Positions 26,776 to 35,960 of a DNA stretch of 64,000 nucleotides are shown here, piece by piece (positions within the stretch are counted from its first letter, which is position 1; every line of letters starts with the position of its first letter). Below the pieces are notes generated by a model that ran no database searches, was not told where the DNA came from, and saw only the letters and a program-made list of their open reading frames with translations. The translations under genes and the position numbers were made by a program. This stretch comes from Candidatus Zixiibacteriota bacterium (GTDB lineage Bacteria > Zixibacteria > MSB-5A5 > WJJR01), in the NCBI GenBank assembly GCA_040752595.1, contig JBFMGX010000049.1:1-64000 (forward strand), in the 5' to 3' direction.

Positions 26776-28041
26776 TTACGCGATTTCCGTCATCCCGCCC
26801 ATGTAGGGAACCAGCGCCTCCGGCACACGGATCGTCCCCTTGGCGGTCTGGTAGTTTTCCCAGATCGCGATCATGGTGCGCGGCAACGCCAACGCCGAGC
26901 CATTGAGCGTGTGCGGGAAGTATGGCTTGCCTCCGGAGGCGGAGCGGACCCGCAGGTCCATACGCCGGGCCTGGAAATCGGTGAAGTTCGAGCACGAGGA
27001 CACCTCCAGCCAGGTATCGATCCCGGCGGCGTAGGCCTCCAGATCGTAGCACTTCGCGGCGGCAAATGACAGATCGCCGGTGGCCAGAATCCGCACCCGA
27101 TACGGCAGCCCCAGCGCCTGCAGGATCGCCTCGGCATCGGCAGTCATCGACTCGTGCTCATCGCCCGATGTCTCCGGCTCGACAATCTTCACCAGCTCAA
27201 CCTTGTCGAACTGGTGCACGCGAATCATGCCGCGCGTGTCCTTCCCGGCCGCGCCCGCTTCACGACGGAAGCAGGGCGTGTAGGCCACCATCCGTTGCGG
27301 CAGCGAGCCCGCCTTGAGCATCGTCCCCGCCTCGAGGTTGGTCAATGGTACCTCAGCGGTGGGGATCAGATAGAGATCGTCGGATTCGATGCGGTACATG
27401 TCCTCGGCCAGCTTCGGCAACTGGCCGGTCCCCTGCATCGTCTTGGCGGTGACCAGATAGGGGAGTCGATGCTCGACATATCCGCGCTCGGTGTGCCAGT
27501 CGAGCATGAAGTTGATCAGGGCGCGTTGCATCCGCGCCCCGGCGCCACGCAATACAAAGAACCCGGAGCCCGAGACATTGGTCCCGGCGGCGCCGTCATA
27601 GATCCCCAACTTCTCCCCCAACTCCCAATGCGGCGCGGGCTGGAAGTCGAACGCAGGGCGTTGACCCCACGCGCGCACCTCGCGGTTGGCCGATTCATCG
27701 CCCACCGGGACTTCCGGCGCGGGGATATTGGGAATGCGCAATTGCCAGTAGAGGATTTGCGCTTCGACTTCCCGGAGCGTGGTGTCGAGTGCTTGTGTGC
27801 GCTCAGAAACCGCCCGCATGGCGGCAATCGCCTCCGCGGCATCCTGGCCGGCCTTCTTCGCCGCGGCGATCTGCTCGGAGGCCACATTGCGCTCATGCTT
27901 GAGCGATTCCACCTCGGCGATAATCTGCCGACGGCGACCGTCCAATTCCAGGAGTTGATCGAGGCAGTCGGGGGAATTCTTGTCGCGAATCCCCTTCCGC
28001 ACAACCTCGGCGTTTTCGCGGATGAAACGCAGGTCAAGCAT
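26776..28041 (-). CDS. serS: Serine--tRNA ligase
   Basis: Class II synthetase charging tRNA-Ser, 421 residues. The N-terminal helical hairpin (about 1-110, rich in E/K/R/Q) binds the long variable arm. Motif 2 is seen in AYTPCFRREAGAAGKDTRGM followed by RVHQFDKVELVKI, and motif 3 in NGSALALPRTMIAIWENYQ. The start MLDLRFIRENAEVVRKGI is the normal SerS start. It is leftward, next to the porY gene. Confidence 0.97.
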   Translation of the reverse strand: MLDLRFIRENAEVVRKGIRDKNSPDCLDQLLELDGRRRQIIAEVESLKHERNVASEQIAAAKKAGQDAAEAIAAMRAVSERTQALDTTLREVEAQILYWQLRIPNIPAPEVPVGDESANREVRAWGQRPAFDFQPAPHWELGEKLGIYDGAAGTNVSGSGFFVLRGAGARMQRALINFMLDWHTERGYVEHRLPYLVTAKTMQGTGQLPKLAEDMYRIESDDLYLIPTAEVPLTNLEAGTMLKAGSLPQRMVAYTPCFRREAGAAGKDTRGMIRVHQFDKVELVKIVEPETSGDEHESMTADAEAILQALGLPYRVRILATGDLSFAAAKCYDLEAYAAGIDTWLEVSSCSNFTDFQARRMDLRVRSASGGKPYFPHTLNGSALALPRTMIAIWENYQTAKGTIRVPEALVPYMGGMTEIA

Positions 28042-28250
28042 CGTCGTTCGGCCCCACCTCTATCGGCCTATCACGTAACAGCCAGATGCCGTGCCTTGGG
28101 ACGGCGAAGCTGCAACCGAGCCGTGTCTGCCTATGATCGAAGAGTCGGCTCGGCCCTCACGCTTCGCTCAGGGTAGACAGGAGCCTCGCCCTCCCGAGGT
28201 CAGATCGTCAACATTGGATCACCACGGATGGCGTCGCGCCGCTCGTCGTC

Positions 28251-30590
28251 TCAGACCCCACCCGGCCCCGGTTCACGGAACACGCCGACCTCGGCCAGAT
28301 CCGCCTGCGGCATGCGCGGCGTCGCCCGGCGTTTCAAACCACCGTGCGGCACATAACCCGGGACCACCTGCGGCAGCAGCTCCAGCGTGCGGGCTCGATC
28401 CCCGGTGCGCGCCACCGCCAGCAACTCGGTCACGCGCGACTCGAAATCGGGCGCCGCATCGTCAACCGCGTCGATGATCCAGATCTTCTCATGTCGCGAG
28501 CGTCGGGGGACAACGTCGGGTTCAAAGAGCTCCTCAGACATCTTTTCCCCAGGCCGCAGGCCGACGATCCGGATGGGAATGTCCACGTTGGGCCGTAACC
28601 CCGACAGAAGGATCAGGTCACGAGCCAGATCATAGACATGCACCGGCTCACCCATGTCCAGGACCAGCAGTTGTCCGTTTTCCCCGATCACGGCGGCATG
28701 GAGGACGAGCAGCGCCGCTTCCCCTGCCGTCATGAAATAGCGGGTGACATTGCGATCGGTGACGGTCACGGGGACGCCCGCGTGAATCTGCCGTTCAAAG
28801 AGCGGCACCACCGAACCCACGGAGCCGAGCACGTTGCCGAATCGCACCGAGACAAAGCGCGTCTGCGCCTCGGCGGCCCGTCGCAAGGCCAGAACCTCCG
28901 CGATCCACTTTGTCGCTCCCAGGACGCTGGACGGCCGCACGGCCTTGTCGGTGGAGATGTTGATGAATGTCTCCACGCCACGCTCCAGCGCCCAATCCAT
29001 CAGATAACGTGAGCCCCCGACGTTGTTGACGACAACGGCGTCAGGGAAGTCCTCCGACAAGGGCACTTGCTTATAGGCCGCCAGATGGAAGATCACGTCG
29101 GGCACGCGCTCGGCGAACAGCGCATGGAAGCGGCTCCGGTCGGTGATGTCCGCCAAAATGCCTTCGACCCGGGTGATGGTCGGGATATGGGCGACGTCCG
29201 CCAAAAGGTCATGTAGCGCGTTCTCTGCGCGGTCGACAATGTGCAGCTCCGAAGGGGCAAAACGCAGTATCCGACGCACCAGTTCCGAGCCGATCGATCC
29301 CGCGCCACCGGTGACCATTACGCGCCGTCCGGACAGCCACATCGCCACCGGAGCCGGGTCGTCATCCACTGGCGCGCGGCGCAAGATATCCTCGACCTGG
29401 ACATTTCGCGCCTCCCGCACGCTCACGCGGCCGTCGATGATCTCCCGCAGCGAGGGGACAGTCTTGACCGGAAGCCCGGTCTCGCCGCAGGCGGCAATGA
29501 TCCGTCGCATCTGCTCGGCAGTCGCCGACGGAATCGCGATCAAGATCTCCGCGACGCGGTGCCGCTTGGCGGCCGCCGGCAGGTCGATGAGGTCTCCGAC
29601 CACAGGAATGCCATGCAACCGCGCCCCGTGTTTTTTGGGGTCCTCGTCGATGAGCGCCACCGGCACCATCGGCCCGCCGGGATCACGGCCCAACTCGCGC
29701 AGGAGCATCTCTCCCGCGTCCCCCGCGCCGACGACGAGTATGCGCCGCCCATGCCGCAGGAAACCGGGACGCGCTTCGCGCAATGCCCTCAGGGCAAAAC
29801 GCGATCCCCCCAAGATCGATACCATCAAGAACCAATCGATCAGGAAGACAGAGCGGGGATAACCCGGGACACCGAAGAAGAATACCGGCAGCACCAGAAG
29901 TGTCGTGCCGACGGTCACCGCCTTGAGAATCGACACCAGATCATTGACGGACGCGTACCGCCAAACGCCGGAGTACAGCCGGAAGTACGTGAACGAGGCC
30001 AGGCGCACCAGAAAGACCAAAGGCAGCGTGTTCCAGAAGGCGGCACCGGCTTCGGCGGGGATCCGTCCATCGAATCGCAGCCAGAAGGCGGCATAGTACG
30101 AGATCACAACGGCGACGCCATCGGCCGCCAGAATCGCCAACCGGCGCCGGTTCACACCGGCAGCGGCACCGGAGCCGTTCGTCTCCGTGTGCAGCGCGGG
30201 CAGCAGCCGCCCTCCGCCCAGAAGCAAGAGCAACGCGGCCCAGTAGCCGACGAGGACGGTGCGCGATCCGGTGAACGGTTGCGCGGGATCGAACGTGACC
30301 ACCGCCAAGAGCAATGTGCCGAAGGTCACGGCATGGAATACACGGCTGAGTTCCGCCGTCCGCGTCGCGAACCCGGATTTGTGGTAGAATCCGAAGACGG
30401 CGAACAGCACGATCCAACCCAGCGAGATCCACCCCGCGGGACCGAAGTAGTCGGCCGGTGCAAAGACGGGGTCGTCAAACCGGCCGGCACGAAATCGCAG
30501 CCAAAAGACGATGGCAAAAGCGCCCTGCAGCGCGACCAGATCCCACAACATCCATCGCCATCGCGCCGTCCACTGGAGCAGGGATTTCAT
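28251..30590 (-). CDS. WbpM/FlaA1-family nucleotide-sugar 4,6-dehydratase with two membrane modules
   Basis: Membrane-bound SDR enzyme of about 779 residues, expected to convert UDP-GlcNAc to a 4-keto-6-deoxy sugar. Two N-terminal membrane modules occur in tandem. Residues 1-135 (LQGAFAIVFWLRFRAGRFDD) resemble the N-terminus of polyprenyl-phosphate sugar transferases; residues 148-270 (SYYAAFWLRFDGRIP, RLYSGVWRYASVNDL) are the usual WbpM module. A Rossmann domain follows (RRILVVGAGDAGEMLLREL), then the SDR domain with VMVTGGAGSIGSELVRRI and NISTDKAVRPSSVLGATKW. The WbpM catalytic Met position appears to be Leu. The start at 30590 was chosen because the longer frame has no similarity. It is the last gene of the leftward polysaccharide locus. 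Confidence 0.87.
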   Translation of the reverse strand: MKSLLQWTARWRWMLWDLVALQGAFAIVFWLRFRAGRFDDPVFAPADYFGPAGWISLGWIVLFAVFGFYHKSGFATRTAELSRVFHAVTFGTLLLAVVTFDPAQPFTGSRTVLVGYWAALLLLLGGGRLLPALHTETNGSGAAAGVNRRRLAILAADGVAVVISYYAAFWLRFDGRIPAEAGAAFWNTLPLVFLVRLASFTYFRLYSGVWRYASVNDLVSILKAVTVGTTLLVLPVFFFGVPGYPRSVFLIDWFLMVSILGGSRFALRALREARPGFLRHGRRILVVGAGDAGEMLLRELGRDPGGPMVPVALIDEDPKKHGARLHGIPVVGDLIDLPAAAKRHRVAEILIAIPSATAEQMRRIIAACGETGLPVKTVPSLREIIDGRVSVREARNVQVEDILRRAPVDDDPAPVAMWLSGRRVMVTGGAGSIGSELVRRILRFAPSELHIVDRAENALHDLLADVAHIPTITRVEGILADITDRSRFHALFAERVPDVIFHLAAYKQVPLSEDFPDAVVVNNVGGSRYLMDWALERGVETFINISTDKAVRPSSVLGATKWIAEVLALRRAAEAQTRFVSVRFGNVLGSVGSVVPLFERQIHAGVPVTVTDRNVTRYFMTAGEAALLVLHAAVIGENGQLLVLDMGEPVHVYDLARDLILLSGLRPNVDIPIRIVGLRPGEKMSEELFEPDVVPRRSRHEKIWIIDAVDDAAPDFESRVTELLAVARTGDRARTLELLPQVVPGYVPHGGLKRRATPRMPQADLAEVGVFREPGPGGV

Positions 30591-30895
30591 TGATCGCACC
30601 AAGAACTGCACCGGTTCAGTCCCCCCGAGACCGCTATGATACGCCTTCCATCGGTCCGTCACCAGCGTTATTGCCCCTACCCGCACATCCGCACAGCCCG
30701 CTGCGGCACCACCAACTGATTGCAGTCTATGAAGATGAGAATCGTTGTGAGGAACAATCCCGGAGGCGCGCGGGATTGGGAGGGGTCCTCAATCTGGAGT
30801 TCCCACTTGGCCCCGGACAACTGACGGTGTCCGAGGTCGACGGTGTCACGAGGGCATCCCTTCGCCCTCCATCCCATTCAACCGATGTAGTCTGC
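30591..30895. other. 305-base gap without a gene
   Basis: I see no supported gene, repeat or promoter in this stretch between the dehydratase start and the stop of the first glycosyltransferase. It may hold an internal promoter for the dehydratase. Confidence 0.5.
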
Positions 30896-31969
30896 TCAAG
30901 TTCCGCGATGTTGTGCCGTTGCTTGAGACGTGCGCTGGAGCAGCGCGTCCATGGCTTCGACCAGTTCGCTTCGCCGCCGTTCCAGACTGAACAGGTCAAT
31001 CACACGCTGTTGAAAACCCGCACGCGACGCTACTGGGACCGCCAACGCCTGTCCAACAGCATGCACGGCCTCCTCCGGCGACGTCGGATCAAAGAAGAAG
31101 GCCTCCTTCCCGGCGACCTCGGGAAGCGCCCCACATCGGGATACGGCGGGGACACAGCCGCAAGCCATCGCCTCGGCCAAGGCGACGCAGAAGCTCTCAT
31201 GACGCGAACCTTGGAAGTACACGGCGGCTGACTGGAACTCACGAAGGAGATCGTCGCCGGTGAGCTCACCACGCCAATCGAGGTTGTCAGGACGGGACGC
31301 CACGAACTCCCTTCCGACCCGATCTCGGGCCGGACCGATCGCTACAAACTGGACATGCGGCATCCGGGCGGCGACCTCCCAGAACAGCGGCCACCCCTTG
31401 ACCCGGATCGTCGACCGACTCAAGCTGCCCACACAGATCACCCTGTCTCGCGTGTTTGCAGGATCCGTCCGGAAGCGCGCCACATCGATCGCGTGCTTGA
31501 TACATCGCATCCTCCCCGACACCTCCGGGAACCGATCTTTGGTCGCGCGATCACTGAACTCGGACACGGTCAGAATCAGATCGGAGGCCCGTAGGAGCCG
31601 TCGCAGGATGCGCTCCCGAAGTGAACCCGGCGGGATACCGTAGCGGACTTCCGAAACCCACGCGGCCTCATAACCACCGATCACGGTCACGCTCGGCAAT
31701 CGACGGCGTCGTGCCATCGCCACCGCCGGTACAGCATGTCGCCCGGCAAACCAGATGAGTACCAGCTCCGCCCGGCGAACGGCGCGCCAGAGCGCCACAA
31801 GCGATGGCCAGCCCATATAGGGGAACATCGTCACATCGAAATCCTCACTCAGCAGTGCGGCATCCTGACGCACGAATGTCGCGACTATACGTGGACAGAC
31901 CAACAGCAGGCACGGTCTTGGACGGGTTGCCGTCTCCAAGGATTTCCAGTCCCGGTTGAAAGAGTACAT
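30896..31969 (-). CDS. Glycosyltransferase, GT4 family
   Basis: GT-B-fold retaining transferase of 357 residues. The C-terminal Rossmann half contains VICVGSLSRSTIRVKGWPLF and the nucleotide-sugar motif ESFCVALAEAMACGCVP (E-x7-E type, 'ESFxxxLAEAMAxG'). The N-terminal acceptor half is less conserved (LIWFAGRHAVPAVAMARRR). It probably transfers a hexose onto the growing repeat unit at the inner face of the membrane. It lies 12 bases downstream of the next glycosyltransferase, so the two are co-transcribed. Confidence 0.88.
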   Translation of the reverse strand: MYSFNRDWKSLETATRPRPCLLLVCPRIVATFVRQDAALLSEDFDVTMFPYMGWPSLVALWRAVRRAELVLIWFAGRHAVPAVAMARRRRLPSVTVIGGYEAAWVSEVRYGIPPGSLRERILRRLLRASDLILTVSEFSDRATKDRFPEVSGRMRCIKHAIDVARFRTDPANTRDRVICVGSLSRSTIRVKGWPLFWEVAARMPHVQFVAIGPARDRVGREFVASRPDNLDWRGELTGDDLLREFQSAAVYFQGSRHESFCVALAEAMACGCVPAVSRCGALPEVAGKEAFFFDPTSPEEAVHAVGQALAVPVASRAGFQQRVIDLFSLERRRSELVEAMDALLQRTSQATAQHRGT

Positions 31970-31981
31970 GGTCGGTTCTCT

Positions 31982-33163
31982 TCAGATCTGGAAGACTTGT
32001 CTCAGCTCCGGCAGCACATGGCGGCGTATGATCACCGACCAAGTGAGTTCCCGCGCCGCCGCGACCGCGCGCCCGGCGTACCGGTCCCGATCGACGGCAA
32101 GCGCCGATGCAATCGCGTCCCGAAACGCCGTCGGTTGACTGGGCGTCAACCAGATCAGATCTCCCATGCTCCGAAGTTCCGGCAGATCGACGGATACCGT
32201 GGGCAAGCCGACGGCCAGATACTCCGCGAGTTTCAGCGGCTGGGTCACTCTGATGTATTCGGTGACCCGGTAGGTGATCAAGCCAACATCCAGCCGGCGG
32301 AGGATTCCCGGCAGGTCTTCAAACCGTCGGGGTCCCAGAAAATGAACATTGGCGAGGCCACGCAGCCCCTCGATGTGGACGGATCGCTGAATCGGCCCGA
32401 CGAATATCAGGTGCCAATCCAAGCGTTCGCGGAAGACGGACTCCAGCAGATTGAAGTCGACAGGAGAACGGATATTCCCCACGAAACCGACGCGAGGGTG
32501 GGGAATGTGGTCGATGGCATCCGGGACTTCGTTCGGTGCATCGAAGAAGAAGTCCGGCACGCCGTTCGGCAGAAGCGCAGCCCGTTGCGCAAGGGCACGA
32601 CGGCTCTGCATCAGGTGTTCCGTGGTGACGAATGTCAGATCGGCACGGCGCAGCACCGGCAGCTCCCGACTCCACCGCGACGCCACCCACTCCCCTTCGA
32701 CCGTCCGCGCGTACTCGTCGTAGCATTCGTAGACCTTTCCCGCTCGCGGCAGAGCATCAAAGAGCCACTGCTGTACCGGGTGATAGATCCACTGAATCAC
32801 CCTCTCGGCCTCGGGGAAGCGTTCACGCAGGTAGCGCTGCAGTTGCCGCCGTGCCAGCCACAGGTTCAGGGGCTTCAGCGGGGGAATCCGGTGGACCGTG
32901 ATGTCGTGTGCGGCCAGCCGCCATGTCAGAACTCTGACATGCTCACCATCACGCTCCTCGCGCAGTCCCCAGCGCGAGGCCCAGAAACGGCGCGGGTACT
33001 TCCAGAGCGTGACATCTGGAGTGATGGGACGATCGATGCAAATCAACGCCGCCGACTCCGGCAGCGCTGCGGCGAGTGCCAACAGCATGTGACGACGATG
33101 GAACGTCGCCCAGCGCCGCGACACGTGCACGAGAATGACGGTCTTGATTCGGGAATCACTCAT
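31982..33163 (-). CDS. Glycosyltransferase, TuaH-like GT-B type
   Basis: A 393-residue GT-B glycosyltransferase (ATG 33163; ATG 33187 is an alternative). The N-half carries the TuaH-like segment QWIYHPVQQWLFDALP and YECYDEYARTVEG. The C-half has HPRVGFVGNIRSPVDFNLLE, DVGLITYRVTEYIRVTQPLK and KLAEYLAVGLPTVSVDLPEL, matching group-1 glycosyltransferases of capsule and teichuronate loci. Donor and acceptor are unknown. It sits between the flippase and the GT4 gene. Confidence 0.86.
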   Translation of the reverse strand: MSDSRIKTVILVHVSRRWATFHRRHMLLALAAALPESAALICIDRPITPDVTLWKYPRRFWASRWGLREERDGEHVRVLTWRLAAHDITVHRIPPLKPLNLWLARRQLQRYLRERFPEAERVIQWIYHPVQQWLFDALPRAGKVYECYDEYARTVEGEWVASRWSRELPVLRRADLTFVTTEHLMQSRRALAQRAALLPNGVPDFFFDAPNEVPDAIDHIPHPRVGFVGNIRSPVDFNLLESVFRERLDWHLIFVGPIQRSVHIEGLRGLANVHFLGPRRFEDLPGILRRLDVGLITYRVTEYIRVTQPLKLAEYLAVGLPTVSVDLPELRSMGDLIWLTPSQPTAFRDAIASALAVDRDRYAGRAVAAARELTWSVIIRRHVLPELRQVFQI

Positions 33164-33208
33164 CACGACGGATCGCCCAGATAACACCGTCCGACCGGAT
33201 GCGCTGAA

Positions 33209-34753
33209 TCAACGGCCCCCACGTGCATGCCGGAACAGCCCGGCCAGCCATGACCGGACCGTGGCCGACTCCGCGATCCCCCAATGGGGTCCCAGAATCA
33301 GGATGGTCATCGCGCCCAGAACCGAGGCCGCCCCCAGCTTGACGACAGCCAACAGCGTGGGCGACATCCTCTCCGGCAGAAACACACCGGCCAGCCAGAC
33401 AGTGATGACAGCGGGAATGGCGGTCAAGAACAGGACACGTGCCGCGTAGAAAGACCACGCGACCAACCGACCGGTCGGCACATGTTCACGCAGCGACCAG
33501 AGAATCGGAATCAGCCACGCCCCATAGGCCACGGACGTCGACGCTGCCAGCCCCGCCACGCCGTAGCGCGCGACCCACCACCATCCGCAGGCGGCCTTGA
33601 CCATGACGCCGATGAGGGACCCATAGAACAAGGGACGCCAACATCGCGAGGAATAGAACACGCGCGACAGCAACATCGTCAGGACTGTGGGCAACAGGCC
33701 GACCGCCAACGCCGTCAGCACGACTGACGTCATCTGCCGCGAATGGGCATCGAAGGCCCCGCGCTCAAAGAGCAGTATGACGACCTCGGCGCGAAACGCG
33801 ACCATCCAGACCACCAGCGGCACCGCGCCGAGGATCATCCAGCGGACGGCGCGGTCGATGATCGTGTCGATCTGCACCCGGTCACCCTCGGCCACGGCAC
33901 GGCTGAGGAACGGGAAGATGGCCGTCGACAATCCCATGCCGAGGATGGACGAGGGGATGAAGGCGATCTGGCCGCCGTACTGCAGCGCGGCGATCGATCC
34001 GGCGGGAAGATACGAGCCCAAATGGCGGTCGATCAGACTGAAGAACTGCGCGAAGGCGTCAATGATCAGAACGGTTGCAACCCAGCGCCCGATCGGGCGG
34101 ACCATCCCTGAATCGTCCGGCAGCGGCGATGTCGTGCCACGGGGCTCTTCGTGCGGGATCAGAACGAAATTCCACGCGGCCGCCAGACCTGAGCCGACGA
34201 CATAGCCCCACATCAGAGAACGGGCGCCCAGTCCGGGCCAAACGATGGCCGCGACAATCACCGCGACACTCTGCCACACGAACGCCAGACCGGGACGGAC
34301 GAAGCACCGGCGGGCCAACAAATGGGCGCGCCCCAAGGCCTCTGCCGACGCCAGGACAACGGCCCACGCGCCAATCCTCAGCAGCCCGGCCGATTCGGTG
34401 CGCGCTTCCGGAGAGAATCCGCTCGCCAGGGTGTCGGTGATCGGCCGCGCCAGCAGCCACATGGCAGTGGACAATGCCAGCATCAGCCCTGCCACCCCCC
34501 ATGCGGCACGACGCGCTCGTTGAGTTGTCGTCCTGTCACCGGCAAACAGGGGAACGAAGGCATTGGGAAGGGAATAGTAGACGACCGTGCAGATGGCCGC
34601 CGGAAGTGCGACGGCCGCCAGATACAGATCGATGGCCGCCGTCGTCCCAAAGACAGCCGCGACCACGGCTTCACGCGCGTACCCCACGGCCTTGACCAGC
34701 GCGCTGACCAGCAGAACGGCCGCGCCGGCCCTTTGCAGTGAGGATCCGTTCAT
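33209..34753 (-). CDS. MurJ/MviN-family lipid-linked oligosaccharide flippase
   Basis: Integral membrane protein of 514 residues with about 14 membrane segments, MOP-superfamily. The first segment AGAAVLLVSALVKAVGYARE and the motif AVVAAVFGTTAAIDLYLAAVALP match MurJ. It may flip lipid II or, given its place between glycosyltransferases and the 2-epimerase, the locus-specific lipid-linked oligosaccharide, as Wzx does. Family is secure; the cargo is inferred from neighbours. Confidence 0.86.
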   Translation of the reverse strand: MNGSSLQRAGAAVLLVSALVKAVGYAREAVVAAVFGTTAAIDLYLAAVALPAAICTVVYYSLPNAFVPLFAGDRTTTQRARRAAWGVAGLMLALSTAMWLLARPITDTLASGFSPEARTESAGLLRIGAWAVVLASAEALGRAHLLARRCFVRPGLAFVWQSVAVIVAAIVWPGLGARSLMWGYVVGSGLAAAWNFVLIPHEEPRGTTSPLPDDSGMVRPIGRWVATVLIIDAFAQFFSLIDRHLGSYLPAGSIAALQYGGQIAFIPSSILGMGLSTAIFPFLSRAVAEGDRVQIDTIIDRAVRWMILGAVPLVVWMVAFRAEVVILLFERGAFDAHSRQMTSVVLTALAVGLLPTVLTMLLSRVFYSSRCWRPLFYGSLIGVMVKAACGWWWVARYGVAGLAASTSVAYGAWLIPILWSLREHVPTGRLVAWSFYAARVLFLTAIPAVITVWLAGVFLPERMSPTLLAVVKLGAASVLGAMTILILGPHWGIAESATVRSWLAGLFRHARGGR

Positions 34754-34804
34754 CTTGAAGTCTGACCCCTGAGGCTGGCGGCGCCGACGTTCGTTCGCGT
34801 GATC

Positions 34805-35938
34805 TTACGCCTGCGAATCCAACGCGGATTCAAGACACCTGGCAATCCGCGATGACGGCCGCCTGTAACCGAAGCATCGATCATCCAGCGGCCGAATCCG
34901 CCGGCGTCGGGCCAGCGCCCGCTGCACACGATCGAGGTCAAGATCGGTCAGGACACCGGCCCCACATTCGACCAACTCATTCCATTCGGTGCTGGCACGC
35001 AGGACAAGACACGGGGTCCGTGCCCAGTATGCCTCACGCTGAATCCCGCCGGAGTCGGTGAGCACGGCACGGGAATTCGCAATCAGCGCCAGCGCCGCAC
35101 GATGGGGCAACGGCGGAGCCAGACGCAGGTGGCGACAACGCGCCAGCTTCGCCCAGAGACCGAGTCGCTGCAGGTTCTTGCGGGCGCGGGGATGAACCGC
35201 GAACACGGTATCCCGATCCAATCCGTACAGGATGCGAACGAGGCGACGCAAGCGGTCCGGTTCATCGACGTTCTGTGCCCGATGGCAGGTGAGAAAGTAG
35301 CACTCGCGTGGCTTCAATCCCCATTGACCGATTTCTCCCAAAGAGGGGATGTCAAACTGCCACTTCCGCCAATTTTCATACATCAAGTCCCCGACGCCGT
35401 AGACCCCGCGGTCGATTCCCTCGCGGCTCAGGTTGGCGATGGCGGCGCGGCTGGGACAGAAGCGCCACGTCGCCAGATGATCGGCCAAGACGCGGTTCTT
35501 CTCCTCCGGTGTGGAAAGATCGAAGCTGCGCAGCCCCGCCTCGACATGAGCCAGCGGAATGTTGCGATAGGCCGCTGCCAACGCGGCCCCGGCGGTCGTG
35601 CTCGTATCCCCGACCACGATCACCGCGTCAGGAGCCAGGCGTGGGAACAACCGATCCAACCGTTGCGCCAGACGTCCGATTTGCCCGGCCGCGGCAGCCG
35701 AGCCCAACCCGAGGTGAATGTCTGGGCGACGCAGACCGGTCTCGCTGTGAAACGAACCGGACAGGGCAAAATCGTAGTGTTGTCCGGAATCGATCAGAAT
35801 CGAGCGAAAGCGCGACTCCAGTGCTTCCCAAAGGACCGAGAGCTTGATGAACTGTGGCCGCGTGCCGAAGACCGTCACCACGACCGGACGCGACCGGCGG
35901 ACCCGGCGTGCGACCGACTGGGTCAGATGCCGCGGCAT
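34805..35938 (-). CDS. UDP-N-acetylglucosamine 2-epimerase family (WecB/WbpI-like)
   Basis: Non-hydrolysing 2-epimerase of 377 residues from ATG 35938; a TTG at 35968 would overlap the aminotransferase by eight bases. Typical segments are VVTVFGTRPQFIKLSVLWEAL, IDSGQHYDF, AHVEAGLRSFDLSTPEEKNR and LTDSGGIQREAYWARTPCL. The PEExNR variant of the classical PEExNR/RxxTD segment is present. In this gene neighbourhood (aminotransferase, acetyltransferase, Gfo/Idh oxidoreductase) it best fits WbpI, which converts UDP-GlcNAc3NAcA to UDP-ManNAc3NAcA, rather than WecB. That assignment is inference from context. Confidence 0.88.
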   Translation of the reverse strand: MPRHLTQSVARRVRRSRPVVVTVFGTRPQFIKLSVLWEALESRFRSILIDSGQHYDFALSGSFHSETGLRRPDIHLGLGSAAAAGQIGRLAQRLDRLFPRLAPDAVIVVGDTSTTAGAALAAAYRNIPLAHVEAGLRSFDLSTPEEKNRVLADHLATWRFCPSRAAIANLSREGIDRGVYGVGDLMYENWRKWQFDIPSLGEIGQWGLKPRECYFLTCHRAQNVDEPDRLRRLVRILYGLDRDTVFAVHPRARKNLQRLGLWAKLARCRHLRLAPPLPHRAALALIANSRAVLTDSGGIQREAYWARTPCLVLRASTEWNELVECGAGVLTDLDLDRVQRALARRRRIRPLDDRCFGYRRPSSRIARCLESALDSQA

Positions 35939-35960
35939 CGTCTTGGGGCCGGATGCGTGC

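Noticed and set aside
29241-30593. Open frame of 450 codons opposite the WbpM-like gene
   Set aside because: Antisense to a complete SDR protein, no Shine-Dalgarno site and no motif.
31736-33184. Long open frame on the + strand opposite two glycosyltransferase genes (about 480 codons)
   Set aside because: It is antisense to two clearly homologous genes, its product is basic and low-complexity without recognisable motifs. Long shadow frames are common at this G+C content.
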